From positions 1,240,001 through 1,304,000 of the forward strand of contig NZ_CP011005.1 of the NCBI RefSeq assembly GCF_000950575.1: 64,000 nt of DNA, in the 5' to 3' direction. Position 1 is the stretch's first letter, and each line of letters opens with the position of its first letter. Positions 34,794-42,941 of the stretch are shown here, in pieces. The position numbers and the translations under genes were made by a program. The notes under the pieces were generated by a model that ran no database searches, had not been told where the DNA came from, and worked only from the letters and a program-made list of their open reading frames with translations. The stretch is from Psychromicrobium lacuslunae. GTDB lineage: Bacteria; Actinomycetota; Actinomycetes; Actinomycetales; Micrococcaceae.

Positions 34794-34840
34794 AGCCTTC
34801 TAATCTCCTGGTCGCAGATTCGATTCCTGTCCGGGCACTC
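34794..34840 (+). repeat. Degenerate copy of the tRNA-Arg 3' half (putative att site)
   Basis: It repeats the tRNA-Arg sequence from the anticodon loop through the acceptor end with two substitutions and one deleted G (CCGGGC for CCGGGGC). It has no 5' half and cannot make a tRNA. Confidence 0.75.
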
Positions 34841-34990
34841 ATCTCTTTGCCTGCGGGGTACTGTGCGTGGCTCAGCCATCGCCCACTCACGGCTGCTGGT
34901 CTACTGATTACTGCCTTCTTAATTGCCGTAGCCACAGCGTTAAGGTTTTCATGAGCGCCCCTCGGACTAACTGGACAAAAGCGATAAGCC

Positions 34991-35044
34991 AATGAAGCCT
35001 GCTGCCCAAGGTAACTCACGTCCCAGCAGGCAACAGGCTTCATT
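34991..35044 (-). terminator. Stem-loop downstream of the secreted-protein gene
   Basis: AATGAAGCCTG (34991-35001) pairs with CAGGCTTCATT (35034-35044), and a second inner stem (CTGCTG with CAGCAG) is possible. It lies 40 bp beyond the stop of the gene at 35084. Confidence 0.55.
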
Positions 35045-35083
35045 AGTCGAATTATTGAATTTTGGAACTGTGGAATTGCTGCA

Positions 35084-35494
35084 TTAGTTGTAGCAAGCAA
35101 TAAAGCTGAACGGAGCGGACGATACCGTACCGGAGACTGTTGCGCATTTACCAGCCATGTTCTTTTGTACGACGCCACCGGCGTAATAGGCAAAGGTTCC
35201 GCTGTCAGATGAGTAGTCCCCATTGGGGCGGGTCAGAACGATCCTCAGCGAATGGCTACCAGCTTGGTTGTCGTACAGCATGGCACATGCTGTAACCCCG
35301 TCTCTGGTCGATCTCCAGATTTCCACAAATGCAGGAGAGTTAGTGAACCGCACAGTCTTCTCCTTGACGCCGTAGCACTGGTTCACCACGATGCCGTGGG
35401 TAGCTGCTGATGCCGGTGCTGCGGCCATCACAGCGCCAGCACCGAGCAGTAATAATGCTGTCATTGAAGCTATTGTTCGTCTTAACGCTTTCAT
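35084..35494 (-). CDS. Secreted protein with four cysteines, unknown function
   Basis: 136 residues; AAGGGG stands five bases before the ATG. A signal peptide of about 31 residues (cut near PASA) precedes a mature domain of 105 residues with cysteines in NQCYGV, VTACAML, GKCATV and IACYN, enough for two disulfides, and many Ser/Thr/Tyr residues. The beta-rich look suggests a small extracellular sandwich fold. The family is not recognised. Confidence 0.7.
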   Translation of the reverse strand: MKALRRTIASMTALLLLGAGAVMAAAPASAATHGIVVNQCYGVKEKTVRFTNSPAFVEIWRSTRDGVTACAMLYDNQAGSHSLRIVLTRPNGDYSSDSGTFAYYAGGVVQKNMAGKCATVSGTVSSAPFSFIACYN

Positions 35495-36052
35495 GATTAC
35501 CCCTTGAGTTTGATGTGACTACGGCGCGGTTAGTCGCGGTTAGTCACAGTTAGTTAGGAACCGCTTGAATGCGGGAGGGAATGGGTTGCAATCAGCGCGA
35601 TGAACCTACTTCTCCGGAGGTTCTTCATAGTTCCCCATTTTCCCCTCGACAATCGACTAGCATGGTGACGAAAGGCTATATCACGCAGAACTCGACAGCA
35701 ATGGCTAAAATCGATCTCGAAATCTCCTGCTGAGCGCTCAAGATACTCAGCGAAGGTTAAACTTCGCCCGGTTACAACTGAGCGATACCGAAATCTAATA
35801 CCTTAATCGATACTAAAATCGATACCGGAATTTTACTGACACGCGAATCTGCTGAGGTGGCCAGTAATTGAGTAATCTTGTTCACTCCGGGGCCCCAAGA
35901 ACCACAAAGGAAGCCAACTGGCAATCGAACTTTCGATTTCTTCCTCGGCATTACTACCCTCATCGCAGGTCGATTCGTTCCCTCCTCGGCCCGCAGAAGG
36001 AACGGCTACGGCAGTAGATCAAATCAGCGTGAAATTACGGTAGTCTTATTCA
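35495..36052. other. Long intergenic stretch with A/T-rich short repeats
   Basis: 558 bases with no credible gene. Around 35780-35835 there are imperfect repeats built on AATCGATAC and ATCGATACC in an A/T-rich stretch, ending in a degenerate series. I see no tRNA, hairpin with T-tract or binding site that I can name. Confidence 0.5.
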
Positions 36053-36277
36053 GTGGGCTTCATAAAATTCTTCAGCAAACCAATTGTGCTGTGCACCATC
36101 GCGGGTCTTTGTCTTCTCACGGCAGCCGCTCAATTCTTTTTCAAAGAGCCAAATTTTCGTCTCATCACATCAGAAGTAATCACCGCCATGCTGCTGCTCT
36201 TAGCGGCAGCATCGCTTAAGTTACAGCAACCTCAGGTTGAATCTGGAGTACAACCAGCGCGACGGAAATTGAGATAG
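36053..36277 (+). CDS. Small membrane protein
   Basis: 74 residues from a GTG start, with two hydrophobic segments (about 9-25 and 42-57) and a basic C-terminus (PARRKLR), a typical two-pass hairpin. The ribosome site is weak, which lowers confidence. Another small membrane protein gene follows 56 bp downstream. Function unknown. Confidence 0.5.
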   Translation: MGFIKFFSKPIVLCTIAGLCLLTAAAQFFFKEPNFRLITSEVITAMLLLLAAASLKLQQPQVESGVQPARRKLR

Positions 36278-36333
36278 CTGATGCTGGGAAAATCTATTCA
36301 ACTAGCTCCGCAAATACCCGCCGGTCGAGTTAG

Positions 36334-36498
36334 GTGCTAAAACGCTGGCTAGCCTCACTCATGGTTGGACTATTACTCGGTGCATTTATCGGCCTACTAC
36401 TGAGCAGCATGACGTGGGGACTAATTTTAGGGCTGATCTTAGCCGTACTTATCGCCGCTGCCGCCAAAGCGGGTGCCGGCTCCTCAGCCGATCGGTAA
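36334..36498 (+). CDS. Very small membrane protein (54 residues)
   Basis: Starts at GTG with GAG four bases upstream and reads LKRWLASLMVGLLLGAF, then a second hydrophobic run GLILGLILAVLIAAAAKAG before a short polar end. The two helices with GxxxG-like spacing give it the look of a genuine micro-membrane protein. It is followed by an inverted repeat at 36533. Function unknown. Confidence 0.5.
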   Translation: MLKRWLASLMVGLLLGAFIGLLLSSMTWGLILGLILAVLIAAAAKAGAGSSADR

Positions 36499-36532
36499 CC
36501 GTAATAGCACCTCGCCGCGATCAGCAGTCTCT

Positions 36533-36561
36533 GAGGCTAGTTGACCGGCCCGGTTAGCCTC
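36533..36561. terminator. Stem-loop between convergent genes
   Basis: GAGGCTA (36533-36539) pairs with TAGCCTC (36555-36561), and an inner ACCGG/CCGGT pair extends the stem. It lies just before the stop of the PAP2 gene on the other strand. Confidence 0.45.
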
Positions 36562-36567
36562 TCCGCC

Positions 36568-37134
36568 TTAGAGGATAAAAACAAAACAGACCCCGACCGC
36601 AGCACCGGCCAGCGCACCAGCGCACACCTGAGCCACTGTGTGATCCTTGAGGACTACGCGCGACCAGGCCACTGCCAGCACCACGACAACACTCAGATAC
36701 CACCAGAGCCCCAGCACATCTGCCATCCCGAGGACGAAGAAGGCTGCCACCGCGGTATGGACTGAAAGTTTCCAGAAGACGTTAACAACGCCGACGACGA
36801 TCATGCCGAGGCTGACAGCAAGCAGACCAATAACTGAGATTCTCGGGGCTTGCATCAGCAAAAGCACCAGCAGCCCGACCGTTGAGGAAACCAAGGAAGC
36901 GATAATAATGGGGGCGCGCTGCTTCCGCTCCCCCACATGGTGGTCGCTGAGTTTTCCTTTACGGGTGGCCACGACGATCCCAGCGAATGGCCCCAGCGCA
37001 GTGAAGATGGCGGCTACGAATCCGCTCAACAGTCCGAACCAACCGGCGGTCAGTCCGCCAGTCGCCAGCAAGAAGACGGTAACCAGTACGGTTGGTGCAA
37101 ATACTTCAGTAATGACACGGGCCAGCTTCAGCAT
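36568..37134 (-). CDS. PAP2-superfamily membrane phosphatase-like protein
   Basis: 188 residues, five to six TM segments. Elements of the three PAP2 motifs are visible: a basic stretch HHVGERKQRAP (about 65-75), KLSVHTAVAAFF in place of PSGH (about 122-133), and SRVVLKDHTVAQVCAG with the catalytic His (about 158-173). The family dephosphorylates lipid phosphates such as undecaprenyl or phosphatidic acid derivatives. The first motif is degenerate, so activity is not certain. Confidence 0.75.
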   Translation of the reverse strand: MLKLARVITEVFAPTVLVTVFLLATGGLTAGWFGLLSGFVAAIFTALGPFAGIVVATRKGKLSDHHVGERKQRAPIIIASLVSSTVGLLVLLLMQAPRISVIGLLAVSLGMIVVGVVNVFWKLSVHTAVAAFFVLGMADVLGLWWYLSVVVVLAVAWSRVVLKDHTVAQVCAGALAGAAVGVCFVFIL

Positions 37135-37214
37135 GATGCGAGCATAGCTGAATGAGGTGGGTTAATAGCTAAGGTCGACAGCTAACTGGGAGTTGCTCGG
37201 AATACACTGGATAA

Positions 37215-37433
37215 ATGAACCCCAAATGGTATTACCTGCTGATCGCGGTGGCGCTGATCTTAATCGCGGTGGGGATTTTCAACGTCATCATTGGGGCCCT
37301 CACCTCGCGTTGGCCGAATATCATCACAGGCTTCGGCCTGATCATCGGCTTTGGACTCAGCCTGAGGTACTGGATTCGCGCGCTTCGCGACAGTCACAGC
37401 AACCACCAGACGGCACCGGCTAATGAGCCATGA
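37215..37433 (+). CDS. Small two-helix membrane protein
   Basis: 72 residues starting MNPKWYYLLIAVALILIAVG, with a second hydrophobic segment at about 36-52 and a polar His/Asn-rich tail. It is conserved-looking and compact but without a recognised family. It converges on map 14 bp away. The ribosome site (GGA region) is weak. Confidence 0.55.
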   Translation: MNPKWYYLLIAVALILIAVGIFNVIIGALTSRWPNIITGFGLIIGFGLSLRYWIRALRDSHSNHQTAPANEP

Positions 37434-37447
37434 ATCTAGCCGAGAGC

Positions 37448-38215
37448 CTATAAAGCGGTCAGCACTATCGGTCCCTGATCGGTAATCGCAACGGTATGCT
37501 CACTGTGCGCAGCCCGCTGGCCACCGGGCGAGCGAAGTGTCCAGCCATCGGCGTCATAACGGTAGTCACCGGAACCGCCAGCGATCAGCATTGGTTCAAT
37601 AGCAATAACTAATCCGGCCTCTAGGATCAACCCACGACCAGCGTTGCCCTGATTGGGAACGTGCGGTTCCTCATGCATCGCCCGGCCGACGCCGTGCCCT
37701 CCGTGGTCGGCCAGAATGCCGTAGCCCGCCGCAACCGCTGTGGCACCGATTGCGGCGGCAATGTCACCAATCCGATTCCCCACTCGGGCTTGCTCAATCC
37801 CCCGCGCTAGCGCCGTGTCACAGGTGTCGATAAGCGCCTGGTCAGCCGGATTGATGGCGCCGACAATAAAACTTATTGCTGAGTCGCCGCACCAACCGTC
37901 CAAGAAAGCACCGCAGTCTATAGACACTAAGTCGCCGTCGGAAATCCGATAATCGCTCGGCACACCGTGCACAATAGCGTCGTTCACGCTAGCGCAGATC
38001 ACCCCGCTAAAAGGGCTTGGTGCCCAGCGCGGATGGTAATTCAAAAAGGCTGGCTTCGCCCCCGCCTCCGCGATCACCGTGGCAGCGACTTCATCCAGTT
38101 CTTTGAGCGAGGTACCAATCAGAGCCTGTTCTCGCACCGCAGCCAGGGCCTGCGCAACCACTCGACCCGCTTCACGCAGCGCCTGAATTTCCTTACTGGA
38201 CTTCAACTCGACCAT
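37448..38215 (-). CDS. map: Methionine aminopeptidase, type I
   Basis: Removes the initiator Met from nascent proteins. 255 residues with the five metal ligands: Asp in SIDCGAF, Asp in CGDSAISF, His in GHGVGRAMHEEP, Glu in VIAIEPML and Glu in HSEHTVAIT. There is no N-terminal SH3-binding extension. It stands alone rather than in a ribosomal-protein operon, so it may be one of two map genes. Confidence 0.94.
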   Translation of the reverse strand: MVELKSSKEIQALREAGRVVAQALAAVREQALIGTSLKELDEVAATVIAEAGAKPAFLNYHPRWAPSPFSGVICASVNDAIVHGVPSDYRISDGDLVSIDCGAFLDGWCGDSAISFIVGAINPADQALIDTCDTALARGIEQARVGNRIGDIAAAIGATAVAAGYGILADHGGHGVGRAMHEEPHVPNQGNAGRGLILEAGLVIAIEPMLIAGGSGDYRYDADGWTLRSPGGQRAAHSEHTVAITDQGPIVLTAL

Positions 38216-38329
38216 GCCACCACTTTACGCAGCAATCACCGTCATTAGTCACCTTTATTGTTCAGCGGTCACTAGTTGACGACCATTGCTCGCCGGCCAA
38301 TGTTTAATAACAAGATGTTTAATAATTAG

Positions 38330-39007
38330 ATGCAGCAACGACTCATCGATCAGGTCGAGCAAGACCTCCGAGAACTAGCCGACCCCGATCGGGCGATCAA
38401 AATGCAGGCGTATATGAAGTCCTCAATGCCTTACCTCGGGGTTCCGATGCCGCAGGTTCGAAAACTCACCAGTGCCGCGGTGCGCGCTTTCCCCTTCGCG
38501 TCGGCTGAGCAGTTACTCGCGACGGCTGAGGTGCTCTGGCGCGAGGCCGAGTACCGCGAGCTGCGGTATGTGGCCCTGGCCCTCACCGCGCTCAAGCCAG
38601 CCCGCGGCAATCTGAATTTCTTGCCGCTTTACGAAGAGATGGTCAGCACGGGCGCATGGTGGGATTACGTCGATGAAGTGTCACATCGAATCCAGGAGCT
38701 ACTGAAAAGTCAGCCAGCGACGATGAAGCCATTGATTCGTCGATGGAGCGTAGCTTCGGATTTCTGGTTCCGGCGGCTATCGATTATTTCTCAGCTACAA
38801 CTCAAAACTGCTACCGATTTAGATCTGCTCAGCTCGGTCATTGACGCCAACGCAGCAGATAAAGAGTTCTTCATTCGGAAAGCCATTGGCTGGGCACTAC
38901 GAGAATACTCAAAAACGGATCCTCAGTGGGTCAGCGCCTTCGTCGCCGCGCGGACTTCCACGCTCAGCCCACTCTCACAGCGCGAAGCCCTCAAACGGCT
39001 GAGATAG
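38330..39007 (+). CDS. AlkD-like DNA alkylation repair protein
   Basis: 225 residues made of paired helices (HEAT-like), the fold of AlkD, which removes positively charged alkylated bases. Family landmarks: AYMKSSMPYLGVPMPQVRKL near 25-44, WREAEYRELRYVAL, STGAWWDYVDEVSHRI and FFIRKAIGWALREYSK (about 178-193). The Trp-Trp-Asp and the KAIGWALREY segments contribute to DNA binding in characterised members. Confidence 0.9.
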   Translation: MQQRLIDQVEQDLRELADPDRAIKMQAYMKSSMPYLGVPMPQVRKLTSAAVRAFPFASAEQLLATAEVLWREAEYRELRYVALALTALKPARGNLNFLPLYEEMVSTGAWWDYVDEVSHRIQELLKSQPATMKPLIRRWSVASDFWFRRLSIISQLQLKTATDLDLLSSVIDANAADKEFFIRKAIGWALREYSKTDPQWVSAFVAARTSTLSPLSQREALKRLR

Positions 39008-39079
39008 GCACTGTTGAAGAGCCGCGATGCTATCCTTCCTATGTTCTGAAGCATTCACTCCCAGTAGTAGGACCGGCGC

Positions 39080-40312
39080 TTGTCTGAGACCTTGCAGCAT
39101 AAATTTCACCAACCACGGGCGCTTTGGCTCAGCTTCGGCGTCCTGCACCTGCTGATCCTTGCCCTACTCTCACCGCTCATCGTCAGCGGCCAAGTTTTGA
39201 GCGATATCGGCTATTACCGGGCCTGGGCGTTTGAAGGTATCCAGAACGGCGTTTGGCAAGGCATCAGTCAGGCTTGGGTCTACCCGGTTGGTGCACTGCT
39301 CCCCATCGTGCTGAGCGCTGTCTTCGGTCACTACCTCTACCAGCTAGCCTGGTTCCTGCTCTTCGCCGCGCTGAACTTCATGGCGGTTCGAACCTTGACT
39401 AAATCTGGCAGCAGCAACGGATACTTTGCAGCTTACTGGTGGCTTGGCGCAACCGCGATACTCGGCGCCGTCGCGGTCGGACGGATCGACGGTTTGACCG
39501 CGCCGATGGTGATCACAGCCTTACTCATCGTCGGAGCGCGACCATATCTCGCCTCAGCTTTACTCAGCCTGGCCACCTGGATCAAAGTCTGGCCAGCCGC
39601 GGTTCTTTTCGCCGTCGTGGTAGCCAGCAAGCACCGGCTCAAAGTAATCCTCTCTGGCGTTGCGGTGACTGCCGTAGTGGTGGCAATAGTGGCGACGGGC
39701 GGCGGTCTGCAATACCTACTTGGCTTCCTCAATGCCCAGGGCGGGCGCGGCATGCAATTGGAAGCGCCGTTCACCACCCCCGGCCTCTGGCAGGCAATCC
39801 TCCATCTCGGTGATACTTACGTTTTTGAAGATGTGATCATCAATACCCGAGAGGTACGCGGCGGTATGAGCGAGGCCATCGGCGCGGTGATGAATCCGCT
39901 GCTAGCCCTGGCTGCCCTGGTGATTCTGCTGCTCCTACTCTGGGCTCTGCGTCGCGGCGCTGAGGTGTCCCAACTGATCGCAGCCGGATCCCTCGCCCTG
40001 GTCGCGTCATTCATCGTGTTCAACAAAGTTGGTTCACCGCAATTCCAGCTCTGGCTGGTCGCGATCGTGGCGGTAGGCCTTTTCATTAATCGTCGTGGCT
40101 GGCGATTCCCGGGGTATCTCATGCTCGCTATCGCGGCGCTGACAACCTTGGTATACCCGATCTTCTATGTGCAGCTCTACGAGCTCAATCCGGTTATCGC
40201 CGTCGTCCTCACGCTGCGTAATATCGCCCTGCTGGTACTGCTAGGCTGGGCGATCCGTCAGGTCATTCTGTTGGCTAGAGCCGGCCGGAAAGAACTGAGC
40301 CAGCTGTCTTGA
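39080..40312 (+). CDS. GT87-type (DUF2029) membrane glycosyltransferase-like protein
   Basis: 410 residues with about ten hydrophobic segments and a TTG start preceded by AGTAGGA. The early loop DIGYYRAWAFEG resembles the D-x-Y loop of GT-C polyprenol-phosphate-dependent mannosyltransferases, and ATWIKVWPAAVLF is the K-xxP segment typical of GT87. It would work in the membrane on a lipid-linked mannose donor. It converges on the mptB-like gene, so both may serve the same cell-envelope glycolipid or lipoglycan. Confidence 0.78.
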   Translation: MSETLQHKFHQPRALWLSFGVLHLLILALLSPLIVSGQVLSDIGYYRAWAFEGIQNGVWQGISQAWVYPVGALLPIVLSAVFGHYLYQLAWFLLFAALNFMAVRTLTKSGSSNGYFAAYWWLGATAILGAVAVGRIDGLTAPMVITALLIVGARPYLASALLSLATWIKVWPAAVLFAVVVASKHRLKVILSGVAVTAVVVAIVATGGGLQYLLGFLNAQGGRGMQLEAPFTTPGLWQAILHLGDTYVFEDVIINTREVRGGMSEAIGAVMNPLLALAALVILLLLLWALRRGAEVSQLIAAGSLALVASFIVFNKVGSPQFQLWLVAIVAVGLFINRRGWRFPGYLMLAIAALTTLVYPIFYVQLYELNPVIAVVLTLRNIALLVLLGWAIRQVILLARAGRKELSQLS

Positions 40313-40392
40313 AGAAAACAGGGCTGAGCAACCAAGCCGAGCGAAACATTCGGTCCGTCAGGCCCTGAACAATCGGCTACGACTCGTGGCGA

Positions 40393-41958
40393 CTAGATAA
40401 TCTCGCGGCCAGAGCGGCTGCTGCTCAAGAACAGCTCTCGGGTCTTTCGGTCAATGAACACCACATAGATGGCGAAGCCTAGAGCAATAAGCGCGGCCGC
40501 AAATCGCGCGCTATCCAAATTGATCCAGGACTCCCCCTGCTGCAGGTAGGGGTAGACGTTCAGCTGATCCGAGATGGCGTAGATCATGAAGAAGGACAGC
40601 ACGAAATAAAGCGTCTTGACCTGCCAGTCATTACGGATGCCGGTGATCGCAAACAACGGAATCAACCAGACCACATACCAACTTTGAATCATCGAGGACA
40701 GTAGCACCACGGCGCCTAACGCGAGCGCGGCACGGCGCATGATGCGCTCGTAACTCCCCCGGAACATCAACCACACCACAATGCCGACGGCGACCACCTT
40801 GGCAGCCAGCCAGAATTGCCGGGCCAGCGCCCAACCGTCCCAGCCGAAGGTGTTGGTCAGGCTTGCGATCACCCAGCCGATGGCACCCACCGGGGCGTAC
40901 CAAATCCAGACGCTACCCGGCGCGGAGAGACCATTAATCCAGCCAAACCAGAAGCCGTTAATCCAACCGAGTACGGCCAGAATGCCGAGCGAGAGCGCCG
41001 CGGTGAGCCCCCAGTAGATAAACTTCCGCGGCCAGTTCGCCTTCTTACCAGCCCACAGCAACCCCACGAAGGGCAGCAGGATGATGGTGATCGGCTTAAT
41101 CGCTATCGAGACCGTGATCAGCACGATCCCGAGCACATTTCGCTTCGTCGCTGAATAATAGAGCCCGGCAATGGCCAGGCCGATCATCAGTGCATCGTTG
41201 TGCACTGCAGCTAGGAAGTTCACCAGGAGCAGCGGATTGGCAACGCTCAGCCAGAGCGCCCGATGCGGGTTAACGCCGTGCAGCACCGCGAGCCGGGGTA
41301 CATAGATCATGCAAAGCACTACACCGACAGCTGAACACAAACGGAAAAGGAAGACTGATACTTCGGGGATCCCGCCACTAATCGAGACCACGAACTGCTC
41401 AATCCAGAGGAAAACCGGCCCGTAAGGAGTGGGAGCCTCGGCCCATAATTTATCCGCTCCCAGCTGGTACCAGTTCGAGATCGCAGAAATCCCATTGACA
41501 TAGGGATCAAGATTGGCCTGCATCAGCCGCCCTTGGCCGATATAGGCGTAAACATCACGGCTGAACAGTGGGATGGTCAGCATCAAAGGTAGGGACCAGA
41601 AGATGATCGCCTTCTTAACCACTGGTCCTGACTCCGGAGGCCAGCTTTTGAACCGTTGGCCCAGCCTGAGCCAAGCCCGCACCAATACCATACCGCCCAC
41701 CGCAATACAGGCGACCGAGATGGCGATGCCGACCGGCTCGGCGCGCATCCAAATGAAAAAAGGATTCCTTACCAGAGCCGAGGACTGCGCCAGCCAGCCA
41801 ATGCCAACCGAGCCAAACATCATCAATAGTGAGCCAATCAGCCCAGCGGTCAGTGGCTTCCAATAGTCATTTGGCAGCGCTGTCTCACTACCTCCCGCTG
41901 ACACCGCTTCGGTCTTCTGGCGCGCGCCTGCTCCAGTTGCTGACTCAGGCGTTGTCAT
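40393..41958 (-). CDS. mptB: MptB-family alpha-1,6-mannosyltransferase
   Basis: 521 residues from ATG 41958 (MTTPESATGA). A polar N-terminus is followed by about 12 TM segments. The conserved first outer loop SRDVYAYIGQGRLM with LDPYVNG (about 130-150) and APTPYGPVFLWIE mark the MptB family, which extends the alpha-1,6-mannan core of lipomannan-type lipoglycans using polyprenyl-phosphomannose. A longer frame upstream overlaps the orn promoter and looks non-coding. It is divergent from orn. Confidence 0.85.
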   Translation of the reverse strand: MTTPESATGAGARQKTEAVSAGGSETALPNDYWKPLTAGLIGSLLMMFGSVGIGWLAQSSALVRNPFFIWMRAEPVGIAISVACIAVGGMVLVRAWLRLGQRFKSWPPESGPVVKKAIIFWSLPLMLTIPLFSRDVYAYIGQGRLMQANLDPYVNGISAISNWYQLGADKLWAEAPTPYGPVFLWIEQFVVSISGGIPEVSVFLFRLCSAVGVVLCMIYVPRLAVLHGVNPHRALWLSVANPLLLVNFLAAVHNDALMIGLAIAGLYYSATKRNVLGIVLITVSIAIKPITIILLPFVGLLWAGKKANWPRKFIYWGLTAALSLGILAVLGWINGFWFGWINGLSAPGSVWIWYAPVGAIGWVIASLTNTFGWDGWALARQFWLAAKVVAVGIVVWLMFRGSYERIMRRAALALGAVVLLSSMIQSWYVVWLIPLFAITGIRNDWQVKTLYFVLSFFMIYAISDQLNVYPYLQQGESWINLDSARFAAALIALGFAIYVVFIDRKTRELFLSSSRSGREII

Positions 41959-42099
41959 ATCAGGTATCCGATCTGGCGGTGTGCTCCCAGCTCGCCGACA
42001 GTGCCGGAAAACCAGGAAAACACAAAGAAGTACAGGAAAGCAGTAAAGCTCAGACCATTTTAGACCAGTCCGTCGAAAGCGCGGCGTCAAACCGCACGG

Positions 42100-42105
42100 T
42101 ACATT
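42100..42105 (+). promoter_or_regulatory. orn: Putative -10 of leaderless orn transcript
   Basis: TACATT ends six bases before the GTG start at 42112, with no Shine-Dalgarno sequence between. A start of transcription at the G of the start codon is likely. Confidence 0.4.
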
Positions 42106-42111
42106 AGACGG

Positions 42112-42744
42112 GTGGCTAATTCCTCTATATCTGCTGATCGCATTGTCTGGATCGACTGTGAAATGACCGGGCTCGACTTGGCAGCTGATGCGCTCATTGA
42201 AGTTGCCGTGCTGGTAACCGATTCTGAGCTCAATATTCTTGGTGATGGCGTCGACGTGGTGATCAAACCTGACGACGCCGCGTTAGCGCAGATGAACGAT
42301 TTCGTCAGGCAGATGCACACCACCTCGAAGTTGCTAGATGAGCTCCCTCACGGTAGCAGCATGAAAGAGGCCGAGGACAAGGTGCTCGCCTACATCACCG
42401 AGCACGTTCCGGATCCGGGTAAAGCGCAGCTCGGTGGTAATACTGTAGGCACCGACCGGGGCTTCCTGGCCCGAGATATGCCTCGGGTGATCGAACATTT
42501 GCACTATCGAATCATTGACGTTTCAACAATTAAGGAACTGGCACGACGCTGGTACCCTCGCGCTTACTTCCAGTCGCCGGCCAAACTCGGCGGACACCGC
42601 GCGCTGGGCGATATCGTCGACTCGATCAACGAACTGCGCTACTACCGAGAGGCAGTTTTTGTACCCGCGCCCGGCCCGGATACCGCGACATCACAACAGA
42701 TTTCAGCCTCGGTTATGAGCACCGCCTCGAAAGCTGTAGACTAA
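42112..42744 (+). CDS. orn: Oligoribonuclease
   Basis: 3'-5' exoribonuclease that degrades RNA of two to five nucleotides, including pGpG and pApA from second-messenger breakdown. 210 residues with the DEDDh active site: Asp and Glu in [10 protein letters not shown], Asp in [12 protein letters not shown], His and Asp in [11 protein letters not shown]. It starts at GTG, apparently on a leaderless message. The C-terminal 30 residues are a non-conserved tail. A tRNA-His follows 22 bp later. Confidence 0.95.
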   Translation: MANSSISADRIVWIDCEMTGLDLAADALIEVAVLVTDSELNILGDGVDVVIKPDDAALAQMNDFVRQMHTTSKLLDELPHGSSMKEAEDKVLAYITEHVPDPGKAQLGGNTVGTDRGFLARDMPRVIEHLHYRIIDVSTIKELARRWYPRAYFQSPAKLGGHRALGDIVDSINELRYYREAVFVPAPGPDTATSQQISASVMSTASKAVD

Positions 42745-42766
42745 TTGTCGCTGCGGGAACGCACCT

Positions 42767-42843
42767 GGTGGGATTAGCTCAGTTGGTAGAGCATCTGATT
42801 GTGGTTCAGAGGGTCGCGGGTTCAAGTCCCGTATCTCACCCCA
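42767..42843 (+). tRNA. tRNA-His(GUG)
   Basis: A full cloverleaf with the extra G at position -1 (42767) opposite discriminator C, as required for HisRS. The acceptor GTGGGAT pairs with ATCTCAC, the anticodon loop is TTGTGGT (GUG), and CCA is encoded at 42841-42843. Confidence 0.96.
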
Positions 42844-42868
42844 AGGAGTGCAAAAGCATTCTCAAGCG

Positions 42869-42898
42869 AAGGCCGCATCGGTTTACCGGTGCGGCCTT
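42869..42898 (+). terminator. Hairpin after tRNA-His
   Basis: AAGGCCGCATCGG (42869-42881) pairs with CCGGTGCGGCCTT (42886-42898) with one wobble around a 4-nt loop. No long T-run follows. Confidence 0.7.
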
Positions 42899-42941
42899 CG
42901 TGCTGAATAAACCCTGCTGACCTATTTGAGAGGCCCTGGAG

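Larger units (their letters stand above)
32077..34840. mobile_element. Degraded element integrated at tRNA-Arg(UCU)
   Basis: The 3' half of the tRNA (32077-32123) recurs as a degenerate direct copy at 34794-34840 (two substitutions and one missing G), as integrase-type elements leave behind. Between the copies lie an excisionase-like remnant, three short or unusual genes and a membrane-protein gene. Paired TGGACAC(T/C) repeats stand near both ends. No integrase gene remains, so the element is probably immobile. Confidence 0.65.
34629..35083. other. Gene-poor stretch at the right end of the element
   Basis: It holds the right paired TGGACAC repeats, the degenerate tRNA copy and a terminator for the gene at 35084. 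A long minus-strand frame crosses it but shows no protein-like features. Confidence 0.6.

Noticed and set aside
34672-35223. 183-codon minus-strand open frame
   Set aside because: It runs through the degenerate tRNA copy and a terminator, overlaps the secreted-protein gene and has no protein-like pattern.
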